From: Butyriboletus loyo
Taxonomy: Eukaryota > Basidiomycota > Agaricomycetes > Boletales > Boletaceae
Direction of reading: 5' to 3'
Length of the DNA stretch: 63,241 nt
NCBI GenBank assembly: GCA_038093515.1
Contig: JBBPSI010000146.1
Span: 1-63,241 of the forward strand
The notes beneath the pieces are model-generated. The model was given only the letters and a program-made list of their open reading frames with translations, made no database searches and was not told where the DNA came from. Positions 36,252-49,399 of the stretch are shown one piece after another. Both the position numbers and the translations under genes were made by a program. The first letter of the stretch is position 1. Each line of letters starts with the position of its first letter.

Positions 36252-37459
36252 ATGGACCACTCTGTGCCACTCCCCGACGATCCATTTCCGATACGCGCGT
36301 TGCATGCCGCATACCGTCAATGCCTCACCCTCGAGGCAAAGGCTGAAGCGGGTGTTGTCGAATTTATCAAGCACTGTCCCCCGCCCATAGTTTGTGCTCG
36401 CCTTCTTGGCCACATGTTACGCTTGGCACCCGCCGGTAAGGATCAAGGGAAACTCCAGCGGGGGATCACTTCTGCGAATGACCACGCAACGCTCATGCAG
36501 CTAGCCTCAGTATATATGAATAATTTCATCCGCGCGTGTAAGTCTCGGCGTTGTCTATTTGATCAACCTTTACTGACCTTTCGACAGTCAAGCGCAGTAG
36601 CGGATCGACCCCAGCGCCATCCACGCATCCATCTCGCCCATCGTTCGAAGATGCCCGTGAATATGCCATGGGTATGATGGAAGAATCTAAATTAGATCAC
36701 CGCTCTGCTCGGGCTTTGGTACACATTCATAGGGTGTCGTGACGCTTTTCGATGACATCTTGAATAGGCAATGCGCCGTGACGACGATCGTTGCATGATC
36801 ACTGGCTTGAAGGATATCAAACATGGTGGAGGAGTCCAGGTGCAGACGGCACACATCATTCCAGAATCAACTAATAAAGACACCGCGCATGATGGCGAAA
36901 AGGTTTGTGTGTGTGTGTGCAACGTCTTCCTTCCGTCGATCGACGATATCGCTGCAGTCCTTCCAATCTACTGGAGTGTGGTCAATTCTATCGATGTTCA
37001 CTGATGACAGCATCATCGAGGACCTGACCGGCAACCGTATCCACCGTCTCGAGAATATCATATCGATGAACGTGGCCTCCCACGGGCTTTTTGACGACCT
37101 TTGCCTATGGCTCAAGCCTGTGGAAGTGCGTTTACCCTCTCTTTCTCTCTTCCGCGCGTCTTCATAGCAGTCAATAGCGTGCACCACACAAGTATCGTGT
37201 GTACGTCGCCAAGGAGGAAATGCGGCACTTTGGACCCCTTCCCGAATATATGACGTTCTCCACGGCTACCACCCTACCACTTCCCAATCACGAGTACTTG
37301 GCGCTTCATGCACTTTGTTGTGAGGTGGCATGGATGTCCGGGGCTGCAGAGTACATCATGGACATTGAAAGGAGGATGGATGATACAAAAGTCCTCGCCA
37401 ACGATGGCTCGAATGTTGACCTCTTGGTGACAGCGTTATCGCTCGTTGAAACCTGCTGA
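36252..37459 (+). CDS. HNH nuclease-domain fungal protein
   Basis: Starts with MDHSVPLPDDPFPIRALHAA. The N-terminal helical region continues to MNNFIRA, then splices to FKRSSGSTPAPSTHPSRPSFE. The HNH module reads MRRDDDRCMITGLKDI followed by VQTAHIIPESTN, the ββα-metal type with the first His in TAHI. After it come DLTGNRIHRLENIISMNVASH and the C-terminal half with FGPLPEYMTFSTATTLPLPN (stop 37457-37459). Just before the HNH module the frame is kept only by an intron of about 34 nt (GTGTCG...GAATAG, about 36735-36768), short for this genome. This domain layout is common and expanded in Agaricomycetes; its substrate is unknown, and a role in self/non-self or mobile DNA has been speculated. Confidence 0.72.
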
Positions 37460-38191
37460 CCTTGATCCATTTGTTTGCAACGTGCAGTAGAAGTCGTACA
37501 CTGTGTCACATGTGTTTCGGCTGCCAGTGGCTCTGACTTGGCTCTGACGATCGTCTATTTGCAGGAATTTTGGACACGTACTTGACAGAGGCAATCCTCG
37601 TCAGATGGAACAGATGGATGATGCATCCTCTGACTTTACGTGGTTCACGATGGTGGGAGGACCGTTACTTTTGCACCCATGTGTTGGTGGTGGCGCTCTT
37701 GTAATTAATTTGCCAAATTTCCATTAGGGAGTGTAGATATGAAAGGGAAAGCTGAGACGATCAACTAGATCATATAGTACCTCCGATATTGTCTGGCGAC
37801 GAACGTTTGACAATTGACTCTGACAACAACCGGAGTGACGGGCTTATTCGGCGTTGCACTAGAGTGTGAATGGTTAAAAGGAAGACTATAAAATCGAGAC
37901 TATCAAAAAACTTGGACACCGTGTAGATCTGGCAATGCTGTCCTGTCCAGTCAAATACGACAGCGCTTCCTCACGCTTGTTCACCAGTACTTACATAAAT
38001 AGAACAAACGCTCAGACTAAAGATAATCAGTGTGTGCTGACTGACTGCTGCTGCAATTTCGCGCGATGGTGTCAATTCTACTCCGAGGGAAAGACTCGAT
38101 CTTTGCAATAAAAAAACTACACACAGTGCAAGACCAAACATGCCCGATATCACAAACGTTTTTCGAGAACAGACAGTAGAGACGACGACGC
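37460..38191. other. Convergent intergenic region, nothing recognised
   Basis: 3' flanks of the HNH gene and of the hydrophobin gene. The overlapping minus-strand frame at 37971-38627 owes its conserved part to the hydrophobin exon. Confidence 0.5.
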
Positions 38192-38658
38192 CTAGTTGAA
38201 GTCCATCGGAGAACAACCAATATTGATGAAGCCAGTCTAGATCCCGAGGGACAACGTTTGAGAAAGTAGTCAAAGAGCAGAAACAAGGTCCCAGACTTAC
38301 ATAGTTGGTGTTCGAACAGCATACAGGCTGTTGCTGGCAAGCGGCAGCCTCTCCCGCCCCATAAATGTTGAAGGGAGTGCAGTCAATCCCGACGCTATCT
38401 GCTGGGTCGTACGAATAGGAGAATTTGTCAAGGAAGCCCGTGATATCAGATGCCTTTCGAGGGCGTAAGTGAGGGGGCAGGGGTGACCACAAAGCGGTGG
38501 AAGCGTACGTTGGCGACGTTATCGCAGCACTTGACCGAGCCAGTGTCACACTGACTGTTATTAGAGTTGCCGCGGCGGACATGCATACGCCGTTCCATGC
38601 GTGCGCTGGTAACGACGGCGATGGCAATGGCGAGGAGTGCAGAGGCGCGAGGAAACAT
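38192..38658 (-). CDS. Class I hydrophobin
   Basis: Three exons give 115 residues. Exon 1 (38658-38509) encodes a signal peptide (MFPRASALLAIAIAVV), a short basic linker and the first three cysteines (C-X6-CC). Exon 2 begins ASDITGFLDKFSY and carries the fourth to seventh cysteines (DC, AC-X5-CC). Exon 3 gives TGFINIGCSPMDFN with the eighth Cys, stop at 38192-38194. Spacings CC-X29-C-X13-C-X5-CC-X12-C fit class I. Hydrophobins are secreted and self-assemble at air-water interfaces, coating aerial hyphae and fruiting bodies. The protein is intact, and a good TATA element lies upstream. Confidence 0.93.
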
Positions 38659-38715
38659 GGCTGAAGCTGAAGCGAGGGGGGTTGAGAATGTATTTTGGCG
38701 TCGGGGGACTCGGCG

Positions 38716-38722
38716 TATTTAT
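38716..38722 (-). promoter_or_regulatory. TATA box of the hydrophobin gene
   Basis: ATAAATA on the minus strand, about 60 nt upstream of the start codon. This is consistent with the high, regulated expression usual for hydrophobins. Confidence 0.5.
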
Positions 38723-39385
38723 GTTGTCAGTGGTCGTTCAATATTCAGCCTGGAAAGGAAATGATTCGCAAGAGAGATGCATACATCCTGTCGTGGGCAC
38801 GGAGGTGACGTATGTTGTGCGTTGCTGGACCATTTGATTGGTCCGACGTGTGGCATTCCTTCAAGTTGTCGTTCGCTCGACCTGTAGGGCACTCTGGTCC
38901 GCCCATTCCTAATCGGACATCGGCGATCGGATTTCGACCAGGCCATGACTTGGCGTGAAGCATTACTTGTCCGCTGGTGAGGTCGAATCAAGTGTCATGC
39001 TCATCTCAGAGGACAGATCACACCCTTGGCGCACGCATAAGTCGCAGCCAACTGCCAAAGGTATACCATTCCTCCTCTTCTTCTTCAAGTTCACTGTAGT
39101 GTTCACCGAGACCACGACCATCACGCACATGGAATGACCCCACTTGACTGGCGTTGTAAACAACAGATGGTTCGTACAAGCTAATAGAGAAAGCACTTTG
39201 CGAGCCTGTGATGACATCTGTCAACTCTGCGTCGATCGATCCACGACGATCTTCGAGACATCAAAAACTTACATGAACTTCATCATAATTGACACCTGGG
39301 AGAAGAGTTTCATCGTCTGTCCGACTATCATTGATCGCAAATCAAACATGGTCCTGTTATTTCGCTTTCCACCCTACAAACATGT
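38723..39385. other. Upstream region of the hydrophobin, 3' flank of prefoldin 5
   Basis: No gene is seen. Confidence 0.5.
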
Positions 39386-40021
39386 TCACGACGCGCTCTT
39401 CGACGACCCCTGGGCCTGAGCTTGCGCCTGAAGCTTTGCTTGCATCACATTGATCAGGTAGTTCATGTTGTCCTGCTTCTTCTGTATGGTATCCGATAGC
39501 GTCTCGAGGTTCGTCAGGATAAACTCCACTTTTACTTTGTAATATTTTGTCGCTTCGGCGCGTGTCTAAAACTGATCAATCGCAGAAACACGGCTTCGAC
39601 TGGTATGCAATCACCTTTTTCACGTAGTAGCCTGTACCGACATCGACGATAACATGCTCCGTGTCACTCAGCTTGCCAGGAACGTAGAGGGAGTTGGTCA
39701 GAGGAACCAAGATCGTCGTGCCTAATCAAACACCACGTCGATCCACCACTTATCACGCACGAACCAATTCGACTTGCCTGCATTCTTTGTCTTGACTTCA
39801 CCAACATTCTCGAGACAAGATTTGAACTTTGACTGAGCCTGCTTGAGTTGGGCAAAGGAACTAGTCAGATGGTTCAGTTCCTGGGTACATGAAAGTGTGG
39901 ATGTCAGAATCGATCGAAAGCAAAGTGGGAGATTCACTTCTTCTAGCTGCCGTCGCACGTCAGAAAGCTGTTGTATGTCCAAGTCAGCAACATTGATTTG
40001 TTGAGATTGCGAGGAGGCCAT
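39386..40021 (-). CDS. GIM5: Prefoldin subunit 5
   Basis: An alpha-type subunit of the hexameric cytosolic chaperone that passes nascent actin and tubulin to the CCT chaperonin. Exons give [19 protein letters not shown], then an N-terminal coiled coil ([19 protein letters not shown]). The beta-hairpin core follows as [16 protein letters not shown] and [17 protein letters not shown], and the C-terminal coiled coil begins [20 protein letters not shown]. The last residues are Gln/Ala/Ser-rich (stop 39386-39388). About 155 residues match the usual family size. The gene is intact and lies 170 bp downstream of the giant DUF3638 gene on the same strand. Confidence 0.92.
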
Positions 40022-40191
40022 GGTTCAAACGTTGAAACATGGATGGCACGAAAGCGATCGAACGTGACTATACTTGAATGCGTGACCATCGTGTGACATT
40101 TGGTCATATCTACTCTGGATAGACTTCCACCAAATAAGGAAATGCAACGAATGTCTAGTACTTAGGGCTTCCGCCGAGTAATATAATTTTG

Positions 40192-43100
40192 TCAATTAGC
40201 ACGTAGACGCTTTTGCGGTGGCTCTGAGGTTGCGTCAGATGCTGACTCTAGTCCTCGCGTCGACGGTCGAAGCGATGATGAAGCACCGCCGTCTCGTGCA
40301 TCACACTCCATGTCCAAAGACGTCGCATTTTGTGGCGTGGCGTCTTGTGGTATCTGCTTGTCGCAGGTAACGCGGCCGTGACCAGGCACAACCGACGCCG
40401 GCTGCTCAAAGTCTTTCTCTGTTAATTTTTGGCCTCGAAGAATTTTACCCATGTGTGTCTGATCAAAGGGCTTCCCTCTGTTCCGAATAGCAAGTAGTGC
40501 CCACACGGAGGGCAGCGGTGAACCCGAAAACCTGATTTCGTTCTCTTCGAAACTACCAGGGATGTCGAACAGATTCCACCGCACTGCTGTATCGTTCGGC
40601 GAATCCTTCGTAGGCACGTCCAGGAAACGACATAGCCGGAGGTACGATTCATAGTCTCTAAGATAGAGCTGACCAGCGAACACGTTGAGCTGGTCGATCA
40701 GGGTCCAAGGTGGTGTCCAGTCGGAGGGAAGGGGAGGGATAGAGTAAAGTCTGAGATCGTCGGATGGTTTCATTCTCTGCGATGTGCGTGGTGCATACAC
40801 ATGAAGGTGAACGTATTCGCTAGCCCTGATATATGGCATCAAGTGGTCAGCCTCGAATGGGCTCAGCAAAACGAGTAGTTGGTCCTGGTCCTTCAGGTTG
40901 TTACGAGAGAGAATCCACTGGACAGGTCGAAGATACTGATCCATGGTCCCTCGAGTGGACTTGGGTTTGATCGTCCTGCAGAAATCTACTGTAGCCAAGA
41001 TGAATGGACTCCAGACATCTGCATCGCGAGTAGCTGCTGAACTCCTTCCGAGAGTTGTGAAGACGGGATAAAATGCATTGCTTGTGGGCAACGGAGGCTG
41101 AATGTCGCCCGTCTTCACGAATTTGACGACGTCTGGATGAAGGTAATGTTCCGCTGGCTCTGCCTTGGGAGGCAGTTCCTCCACTTCTCGTTCGCGCTCC
41201 CGCTCGCGGTTCACCTCCCGTTCTTGTTCCTCTTCCATCTGTGCACTGGGAAGCGATAAAACCCCAAGATCTTTGCACCGTTGGCGGATCTGGGGATCCA
41301 GCGTCGATAAAGTACTCGAGGCGTTTCTAGTTTCGCAGGGTGCATAGAGATCAGCCAGCGATTTGAGTTCTGGCTGGAGCCATGCATCCGACAACTCCTC
41401 TTGCCCGAGCTCATTATTGCAAAAACGCGACCAAGCGGAGGATCTCGATTTATGACTCATGCCTTGTTGCGCCCAGTAAGGAGTCCGCTGCTGAATGTCG
41501 GTCCACGTCTCATGTATTGCCCAACATAAAATGTCGGCGGTAGCGATTCGGGTGTTCGCATCGTTTTTGCCGACCACAGCACGGATGCTCCGATCAATCT
41601 CGAGTGGTGCAAAAAACATGACTGAGTGACCATGACCCAGCTTGCGCATCCGCATACAACCTGAAATTCAGAAACATATAAGATTCATCAATCGAATCAC
41701 GCTGCCAGAACAAACCTTGCACCAGATGATCTTTTGTCACCTTCGGACCTAGCGTGACGGCTGCTCGGGACCCGATGGGCAATTTGATGTCAGTACCCCT
41801 TGTGTGCGCATGATCTAGATAGACGACACAACGGTCTAACTGCTGAGAAAGCGAAGACGATAGCATTGGTTGAGTGGTGCCACTTTTTGTGAGTATCATC
41901 AATTCATCATTCTCGTTGAAATAGACGGCACCAGCTGCGCTGGGGGTGATGTCGAGCCATGCTTTAGCCACCTGGAGATTGGAAAAATCAAATATTTGTG
42001 CACCAACATCCAGCAAAACATGAATGTCGGGCCGTTGCGCGACCACAATTTGGAGGAATTCAAGCGTAGTCCGTCGTTCGGCACCCTTGTGAGTTACCAT
42101 ATAAGAGTCATTTTCGGGCTGCAGAAGATATGCCAGAACCCTGGCATTGGTTCCCTGCTGGTGGTCGAGGTTGCATTGAGCGACAGACGTAGGCAACAGC
42201 CATTGGGCATCGTTCGTGCCCGAAAAGCCTGATGTCTCCATTCAGCGACCGAATTGAACAACATTTCAGGATCACTCACCGGATATAACTTTTTCCTGCT
42301 TCTCCGCCAAATCCCAGCTAGACGCAGAGAGTTTCCAAGGAAATTCTTTCGCTTCCTTCGGGAACACCACTCGCGAGAGGTAGAAATCTATGGCCGCATG
42401 ATTCCGAGTGAAAAGCGGAAATATGAGCTTGTGCCATTGCTCCGATGGCTTGAGATTGATCCCGTCGAGTTTCTGAAGCGAGTCGGGCACCAACTCGCCA
42501 TCATACTCCTTCACCCAAAGTGCATACTCTGTGGTTGGGTTTTCTTGGTCGAGTAGTATTTCGAATGAAGCTCTGAGCTGCTCTTCACTAAGACCGGTAT
42601 AATAGTAAGATAGGCATGTGAGAATGATGGTGATGTCTGGATGGCTGAACTGGGTATTGGGTGCCGGCAAATCTTTGGCCCGATAAGGAACGGCAAGCAT
42701 TGTAGGATCTGGGGAAGGGCTGGTGTATTTACTGGGTGCGACAAGGCCATAGTCAACACGCCATCTCCGCTCCGCAAGAGCGAACAACAGGATGTTGGAG
42801 GCTAGGAGACCACGGAGGAGTAGTAGGCCACTCCACAAATAACTCTTGTGAGAATGCTCAGCGTACTCCTCCACAACATTGACTATTTCTGGAAGGACGT
42901 CCTCGTCCGATATAAAACTCCGAATCGCTTCGCGGAATGCTTGGGGGACGTGTCGAAACTTGAAACTTAGAAGCCGTCCATCGATCGCGCCTTCCACAAT
43001 CAATGCTATTAGACGTTGACCAGCCTCGGGGCCTCCCACAATGTGAATGTGTGGAAACGATCCTAGTGAGTCACAGCGATACTCTATGGAGTTGGCGAGA

Positions 43101-46100
43101 TCTCTTGAAAGGGTGCGAGCGCACTCCTTCGCAAGCCGGAGGACCTGTTGAGTGATAGTCCATCGGTCAGGGTACCCGTCCATGTGTTGCTGGAGGCCGA
43201 TAGTATAAATCAGTTGGAACCGGGCATGGAGGATGTCATCGCTCTCGTCCAGGATATCTCGAACATTAGAATGAATCCATCTCTGAAGACTCAGCCACTT
43301 GGATGCACTGTCCGAAGCACTGTAAGTCGGCTCGTCACGGTGGTCAGCCTGAGCGGAACCCTTTTGCCTCGAGTGTTTTAATGACTGGGTCAGCACTCGA
43401 AACAATTTGCCTACAACGCTGGCTGCTGGAAGCTGGGGTTCGCACAGTCAGCTCGATCAACAATTGCGGACATAATTATCCATACTTACCAATTTGAGCA
43501 ATGTGGGTGTCGTGATGTGTTTGTAGATCAATTCTTGAAGGTTTGATGATGGGTCAGCCGCGAGTTCACATTTACGAATCTGCTGCTCCACGCCCATCAA
43601 CTTGAGTGACACGGCATGCTCTGGCTGGACAAGTAAAATTCCATGCTCAGCCATGCATTGAGACATAAGCTTATGTAGATCATCGATTTGAAGGCTGATC
43701 ACTTCTCCGGCCTCGTTGTACTTGGGGGTGCGAGAGAAGGGCAAGTGGTAAATTGGCCTGTTGGCAAGCCCTCCAAGGCGAGAAACCAGTAGTTCGAACA
43801 TCTGGACTGTCAATGCTCTTGGGACAATGACACGGACAAGCTGATTTCCATCAGCAAGTGCAGCAGCAACAATGGGGATGATCACGGATGATTTCCCTTC
43901 GCCCATGTTGACCTGCATTACAGTATTTCCTCCAGATCTGGGCGACATCATCTCCATTGCGATTTCCGCCTGAATGCGACGAATGAGAAAGTTTCCTTGA
44001 ATCTGACACAAGAAAACGGCAATGTCAGTACACACAACGGTTCGGACACCTGAAACGCACCTGGATCAACAACCATTCCGGGTAGTCTTCAGCTTTCCAC
44101 CCATCGCATCCCTCGTTCTCTAATTCCTTTGCAAACTCTTCTTCGAGACCATCCAGAGCAAATCGGAGCAATCTCCTGGCACGCTGAAGGTCCAAAAGTA
44201 GTAAAGCCAATGACAACAAGCATTTCATCCAACTTGGAGGGACGTCGATCCGTGAGGCAGGTACGAGAAATCGCAAGAGGACATCTGCCGTAGTCGGCGG
44301 CCATTGACCAAATCGATCAAGTGCTTGTTCATACGGGTCAACCGTCGGGCCCAGCGTCTTCTTGAGGATGTCCAGAGCGTCCACATAGTTGTCTCTGCAC
44401 CGTACAAAATATTTCTCCAGTACTTCGATACGATTCTCCCCCACTACTCCATGTACTCCGCGAGTTGTTCGAGACTCTTCACGGACACGTTGTGCGCTGG
44501 CATTGAGGCGGGTGACATATTCCCGTTGGAATGAGGGATCGGATTTATTCACCAGAAGAGAGAGTAACTGATTTAATTCGGAAATGCCATCTGGTATTGT
44601 ATCGTGAGTGTGGGAAGGCAAAGTGGTACGGTGGGGTAGTTCTGGGGCTGGTCGATTAGCAAGGAGCCGATTGAGCGTGATGTTCCACGAGGTACGCTCA
44701 TCGGATATATGTCGTGGAGATGAGATCGGGTGCGGAACAGTGGGAAGTCCAGTAGTGTGCCACGGAAATAGGTATGCAGCTCGTTGCGCAGCGAACTTGT
44801 CATTGGGAATGATCATGTCGCGGTTACAATCCAAAGAACCTCTCCAGTAATACCTTTGTCGGATTTCCTTGTGTGCGATGTTGATTTGAGGATATCGGGT
44901 TGAACTCCAATCATGGTCGTCATCGAGAGCTTTGAGCTCCATGATTGATCGACACCCAGCCGACTGTAAGAGACAAAGTGCCGCTTGAGCACCCGTTTTT
45001 CCCATCAGTGGATCAGGCCTATGGCAGCTAGTCACGACGTGTAAATGGGCAAGATACCGCGTGCCGGTCAAGCTGCCACTCCCCATCAAGCAACCCAGTT
45101 CAGTATCCACGTTATAAGTGTGGTAGTAAAATGGTTCCTTTGGTCCATTGCTGAGAAAGACCCGATCATTATTACGACGGTCGGGAATACCATTCGGTAT
45201 AAGGACACGTCTGGGGATAAGTTCTTCTGGAAGGTGGGCCTTCTGCCGGAGAACAAGGAGGTTCTCTAAACCGAACAGCGTCCCAATGCATTGATTCTCG
45301 TCGTAAACCATATCCTTGAAGTCACGGGACTCCAGTTCTCCATCCTCGTTGACGAAAAATGATAAGCCATAGCAAGGCAATGTAACAGACAATTGTAGCA
45401 CCGGTTCATGTTGGGAAGAGCCGATGGGGGATGTGGTGATTAGGGGCTCTCCAGACAGCTTCCCAACATCAAAACACTTGAGACATTTCTGAACCATTGC
45501 CCAAGTTGGGCTTCGGATGTCGACAAGGGTCTCATGACCTCTGTACATAGAATATCGTCCCGATGCATAGTCAATCCTCCAGTTCTCCGAAGATTGTTCC
45601 CAAAGCTGTTCGAGAGGGCGTATCTCAATTATCTTGGTGGACAAATTCAACCAGTGAACATGACCATCAACCAACATTGACGGAAGGTCATGCCGCAGTT
45701 TTCTCGGAGGAACCAGCTCAAGGATTTCATTTGATTGATTGCATTGCGCTTGAACAATCAGATTGTCACCTCGCAGCGAAAAGTGAACCTGTGTGTGTTT
45801 GAACCATTATGATCAGGTCACATGGGGTTGGGACGCATACCTTGTGCTTCGATGACATAGGGCTGGTTGTGAAATCCATACCTGGTAGGTCGGAAAATGT
45901 GACAAAGAAGCCTTGCTGGAAATGACAATTAGGGACACATCAGAAACTGTAGAATGTACACACATCACGGAAAATTTGTCTGTAGACTGAAGAGTCTCTA
46001 ATCGGAACCGGCAATCCCGGCAATCCACCTACTAGTTGTGCATTCAGTCGGAGTGTCCCATCGAGCAGGTTAAGGTGGACTTTGTGTGTGTCAGGATCCC

Positions 46101-49100
46101 CAGTTTGACATGTAAGCCAACGAGCATTTGGATGCTGCAACTGCACCCATCTGTGTGAACTTGGTTTGTGGCTAACGAAAATCTTGCTAACTGCAAGGTC
46201 GACACCGTAGTCCGATGGATCGGCAGGGATTACATTGCACAGAGTCCCCTCGAGAGCGACAGCAAGACGACGGTCTCGTTGGAAGAGCATTTGTGAATAC
46301 TTGCCATATAAATACCCGTTATCTGAATATTCATGATCAGTACCTAGAGACATAACATTAGCTGAGTGTTGCCAGTACCTGACATTCGGGAATTATAATT
46401 TCTCTTGAGACGGAGTGTGTATATGAAGAAGGCACAAGAAAGCAGAGCATCGATATCCTCTGCAGAATGGAAGAACCTGGGGAGAGTAGCGAGGTCAACG
46501 TCAAACGTGCTTCGACAAGTAGCAGCCATGTCGTGCAACAGATTACGGCGCTCTTCGTTCATAGGTGCCATTCCCAGGTCATATGATAACTCCTGCACCC
46601 AGCTGAACGTCTTCCTGCGCACACTCCGAAGAAGTGCAATGGCTCGCTCCGAAACGCTTTCGCTGGGGCTCAATGCAAGGACCCGAGCGAGCAAGAGGGA
46701 AATGGTATTCATCATCACCGAGTCGATCGAGCCAGCTCCGGCATCCAAGAACAAACTGTCGAGCTCGTCCAGAAGGGCATCACAGAAGGACGGGTCTTGA
46801 AGCTCTTGATGCCAAGTCCACGTCCCTGTGCTCAAATCAAGCGGTCCGACTTGAAAGACCGCCTGGGCGAGGAGGTAATGAACGTCGCAACGACGGAAGT
46901 TGAGAGTTCTACTGCGCAGCCCGCACAGAATGTTGAACCACTGGAGCGAGCGACCGCTTCGCAGGTGTCCAAATGCAATGAACTCATCGAGGGAGAGATC
47001 CGCAGGACACTGCGCTTGAGCAGCCAAGACGTCGTTGGAAGTGCGAATGGAATCCACATATGCACTCAGAGAGTCTCCTTGACCCCAGTACATGGAGTAT
47101 TCTAAAGTCTCTGCTCGCCATTCCATCTGCAATGAGTCTGACTTGACCACATAGTGTCGTAATCGGGAATTTAGGGATTGCGGATACTGTGGATAAAAAC
47201 AAGCAAATCGGATGTGGAAGGAGACTGGCACTTTGCGCTCGACAAAGTAAGGCTGCAATGCGGGAAGATGCGCAAGGAAATCGCGTTCATTCAACCCTAC
47301 ATCGCGCAAGTCAGAAACACGCTGAGAAATGCATTCCAGAATTTGGGCGGCGACAGAACGCCAGATACCAATGCATGCAGGGCATTGCAACTCAAATACC
47401 ACAACCTTGGCGTGTAATGGAAACGTGGGCAAGGGCGATTTAAAAGCCTCCTCCCCCCAAGTTGGCCATCGCCTGCGCAATCGTTGTTGACCTTGATGTC
47501 CATCATTGATGTGTCCGAAACTGGCAGCTTCCCTGCCCAGGCTAGCACGTCTGGCGACACCTTCTTCGATGCGTGCTTTGAGCTGTTGAAGACGTAGGGA
47601 TTGATCATAATAACGGACAGCAAAACTGTCTTCTGTGAATTCATCCGAAAGTACCGACCATCCGGGACGTGATTGAGACTGGCGCGCAGAGAGGTACTGG
47701 TACACACGCGAAAGGCGATGGAGGCTTGCTGTCTTGCGCAGGAACAGCTTTTCCAGGAGACACGTCGGAACTTCAGGGGAATATTCGGCGAGCAAAGGAA
47801 TCTCCTTCATAACTAGCTTGTCGAGGGCCACAAAAAGCTCAACGGCCGTCAATGACATGATGGAGTGATCTTCTGGATTTGTAGCCCGTTCCCAATGAGC
47901 TTTTGAGATATATCTATCCATCAAAATCGCGAGCTGTACGCACGCCTCCTCCACATTTGCGACACAGGCAAGCCAATCATCAAGGCCCTGCTCAACTGAT
48001 TGCTCCACGTCATAGAGAGTAACGTGAGGCTCGGCAGCATATGCCTCGTCAAAAGAGGACCCGTCCGAAGACAAGAAATCATCAATAGTGCCACGGCGAT
48101 GATGGCTGGGATGGAAGAGAGTACGGAGAGGTTCAAGGCCGTGATTCATGAGAGCATTGTCGATGTATTCGCGACTATCCAGGAGTGAGAGCTGCGTGTC
48201 CCTTCTGAGTTCATCCCGAGAAGGATTCTGAAATGGAGATGCGTGAACACTTAGCGGCTTCCACCTAGCGTCAAGGATCTCTCCAAGACGAGCGCATGTG
48301 TTGAGTACCATTTCGGAGAGCCAATCGGAGGTAGAGGAGCGATGCTTGTTCCAACGTCGGAGAATTTTGCATGACATAAAATGAAGCAGATCGCTGGAAA
48401 GATATGCACGCCTTGTATCTCTTGCAAGGGCACATATGAAGAATAACATGAATTGTTTGTAGGAATCACGTCCAGCAGGAGAACGATCAAAGGACATCTG
48501 GATTGCGACCCTGAGGACAGGCCAAAGAGATGAACGACGCCAATCATGTAGCTGCTCTATGCGAGAGGTGTTACGGACATGTTTGGTGATGCGGGGAACG
48601 TTGGCAGTGCGACTAACTGTTCGCAGGATGTCGGTAAGCAGTGTAGCAATATATTGTGGATGGTCGGGAGATGGGAGATGAGGATTTGAGTCGTCATGGT
48701 TGAAGCAAGAGAGAAAGTCGGCGAGTTTGATTTGAAAGTCCTCATCGTCAAACACCTCGTTGAGCGTCTCGGCAGCCGACCTGGGATACATACCATCATT
48801 GGTTGGGGGCATCCCAATCCGCTCGAATGGCACCCCGAACGACTCGAACAGGGTGCAATTTTCCCGCTTGGTGAGGACAATCACAGCATCTCGAGGTCGG
48901 ACGAGAAACACGAGGATATCTATATATATTAGCATAAAATCAATAATGAACTTGTCAACGTACCTCCTGTTTGCATTGCGCGCAGCTGGGACATGACTTG
49001 GCCTTTATCCAGGCGCTCAGACTGGACGGAGGTTTGCAAGTTGTCTAGCGTCGTTGCGATGTGACGCCCTCCTGTCTGCATAGCGCGCAGCTGGGAGATG

Positions 49101-49399
49101 TTGCAGCCATCGTCTAGCTGCCCGGACTGGACGGTGGCTTGCAAGTTGTCTAGCATCTTTGTGATGCGACGCCACTGGGGTTCAGGGGTTCTATTGAGAC
49201 TCTTGCTATAAGCGTGGGCAGTAGCGCACACTGTACGAGCTAGTGAAAGATCCACATCTGGGGTATAGTCGCTCCGCATGTCAATGGGAGGCAGAAACAC
49301 ATGGGTGATAATATAATCATACGATGTAGGACTATGGACGAATGCCGGTGAACTCGTCGCTTTAGGGTTGGGGTCATAAGAGGTACACACAGTCAACAT
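40192..49399 (-). CDS. Giant DUF6606/DUF3638/DUF3645 protein (annotated elsewhere as ubiquitinyl hydrolase-like)
   Basis: A gene of about 9.2 kb encoding some 2,800 residues in about nine or more exons. The N-terminal DUF6606 begins with YDYIITHVFLPPID. DUF3638 carries a P-loop-like MQVNMGEGKSSVIIP (about 43875-43920) and a following PRALTVQMFELL segment. DUF3645 contains MLAVPYRAKDLPAPNTQFSH and TCLSYYYTGLSEEQL. The C-terminal helicase-like part has RGTDIKLPIGSRAAVTLG and, after an intron, RMRKLGHGHSVMFF. A charged Glu/Arg repeat lies near 41165-41225. The architecture is conserved in fungi, and the motifs resemble SF2 ATPase signatures; the true activity is unknown. An in-frame Met at 49441 is an alternative start. 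A tandem 105-bp duplication lies in exon 1. Confidence 0.85.
48963..49172. repeat. Two tandem 105-bp units in exon 1 of the DUF3638 gene
   Basis: The units start at about 48963 and 49068, an exact 35-codon offset. Each encodes LDNLQ(A/T)(T/S)VQS, then a variable stretch, then SQLRAMQTGG. Sequence identity is high by eye but clearly below 100 percent. Confidence 0.8.

Noticed and set aside
48963..49172. CRISPR-like or satellite repeat
   Set aside because: There are only two units, both in frame within an exon and encoding related protein segments.
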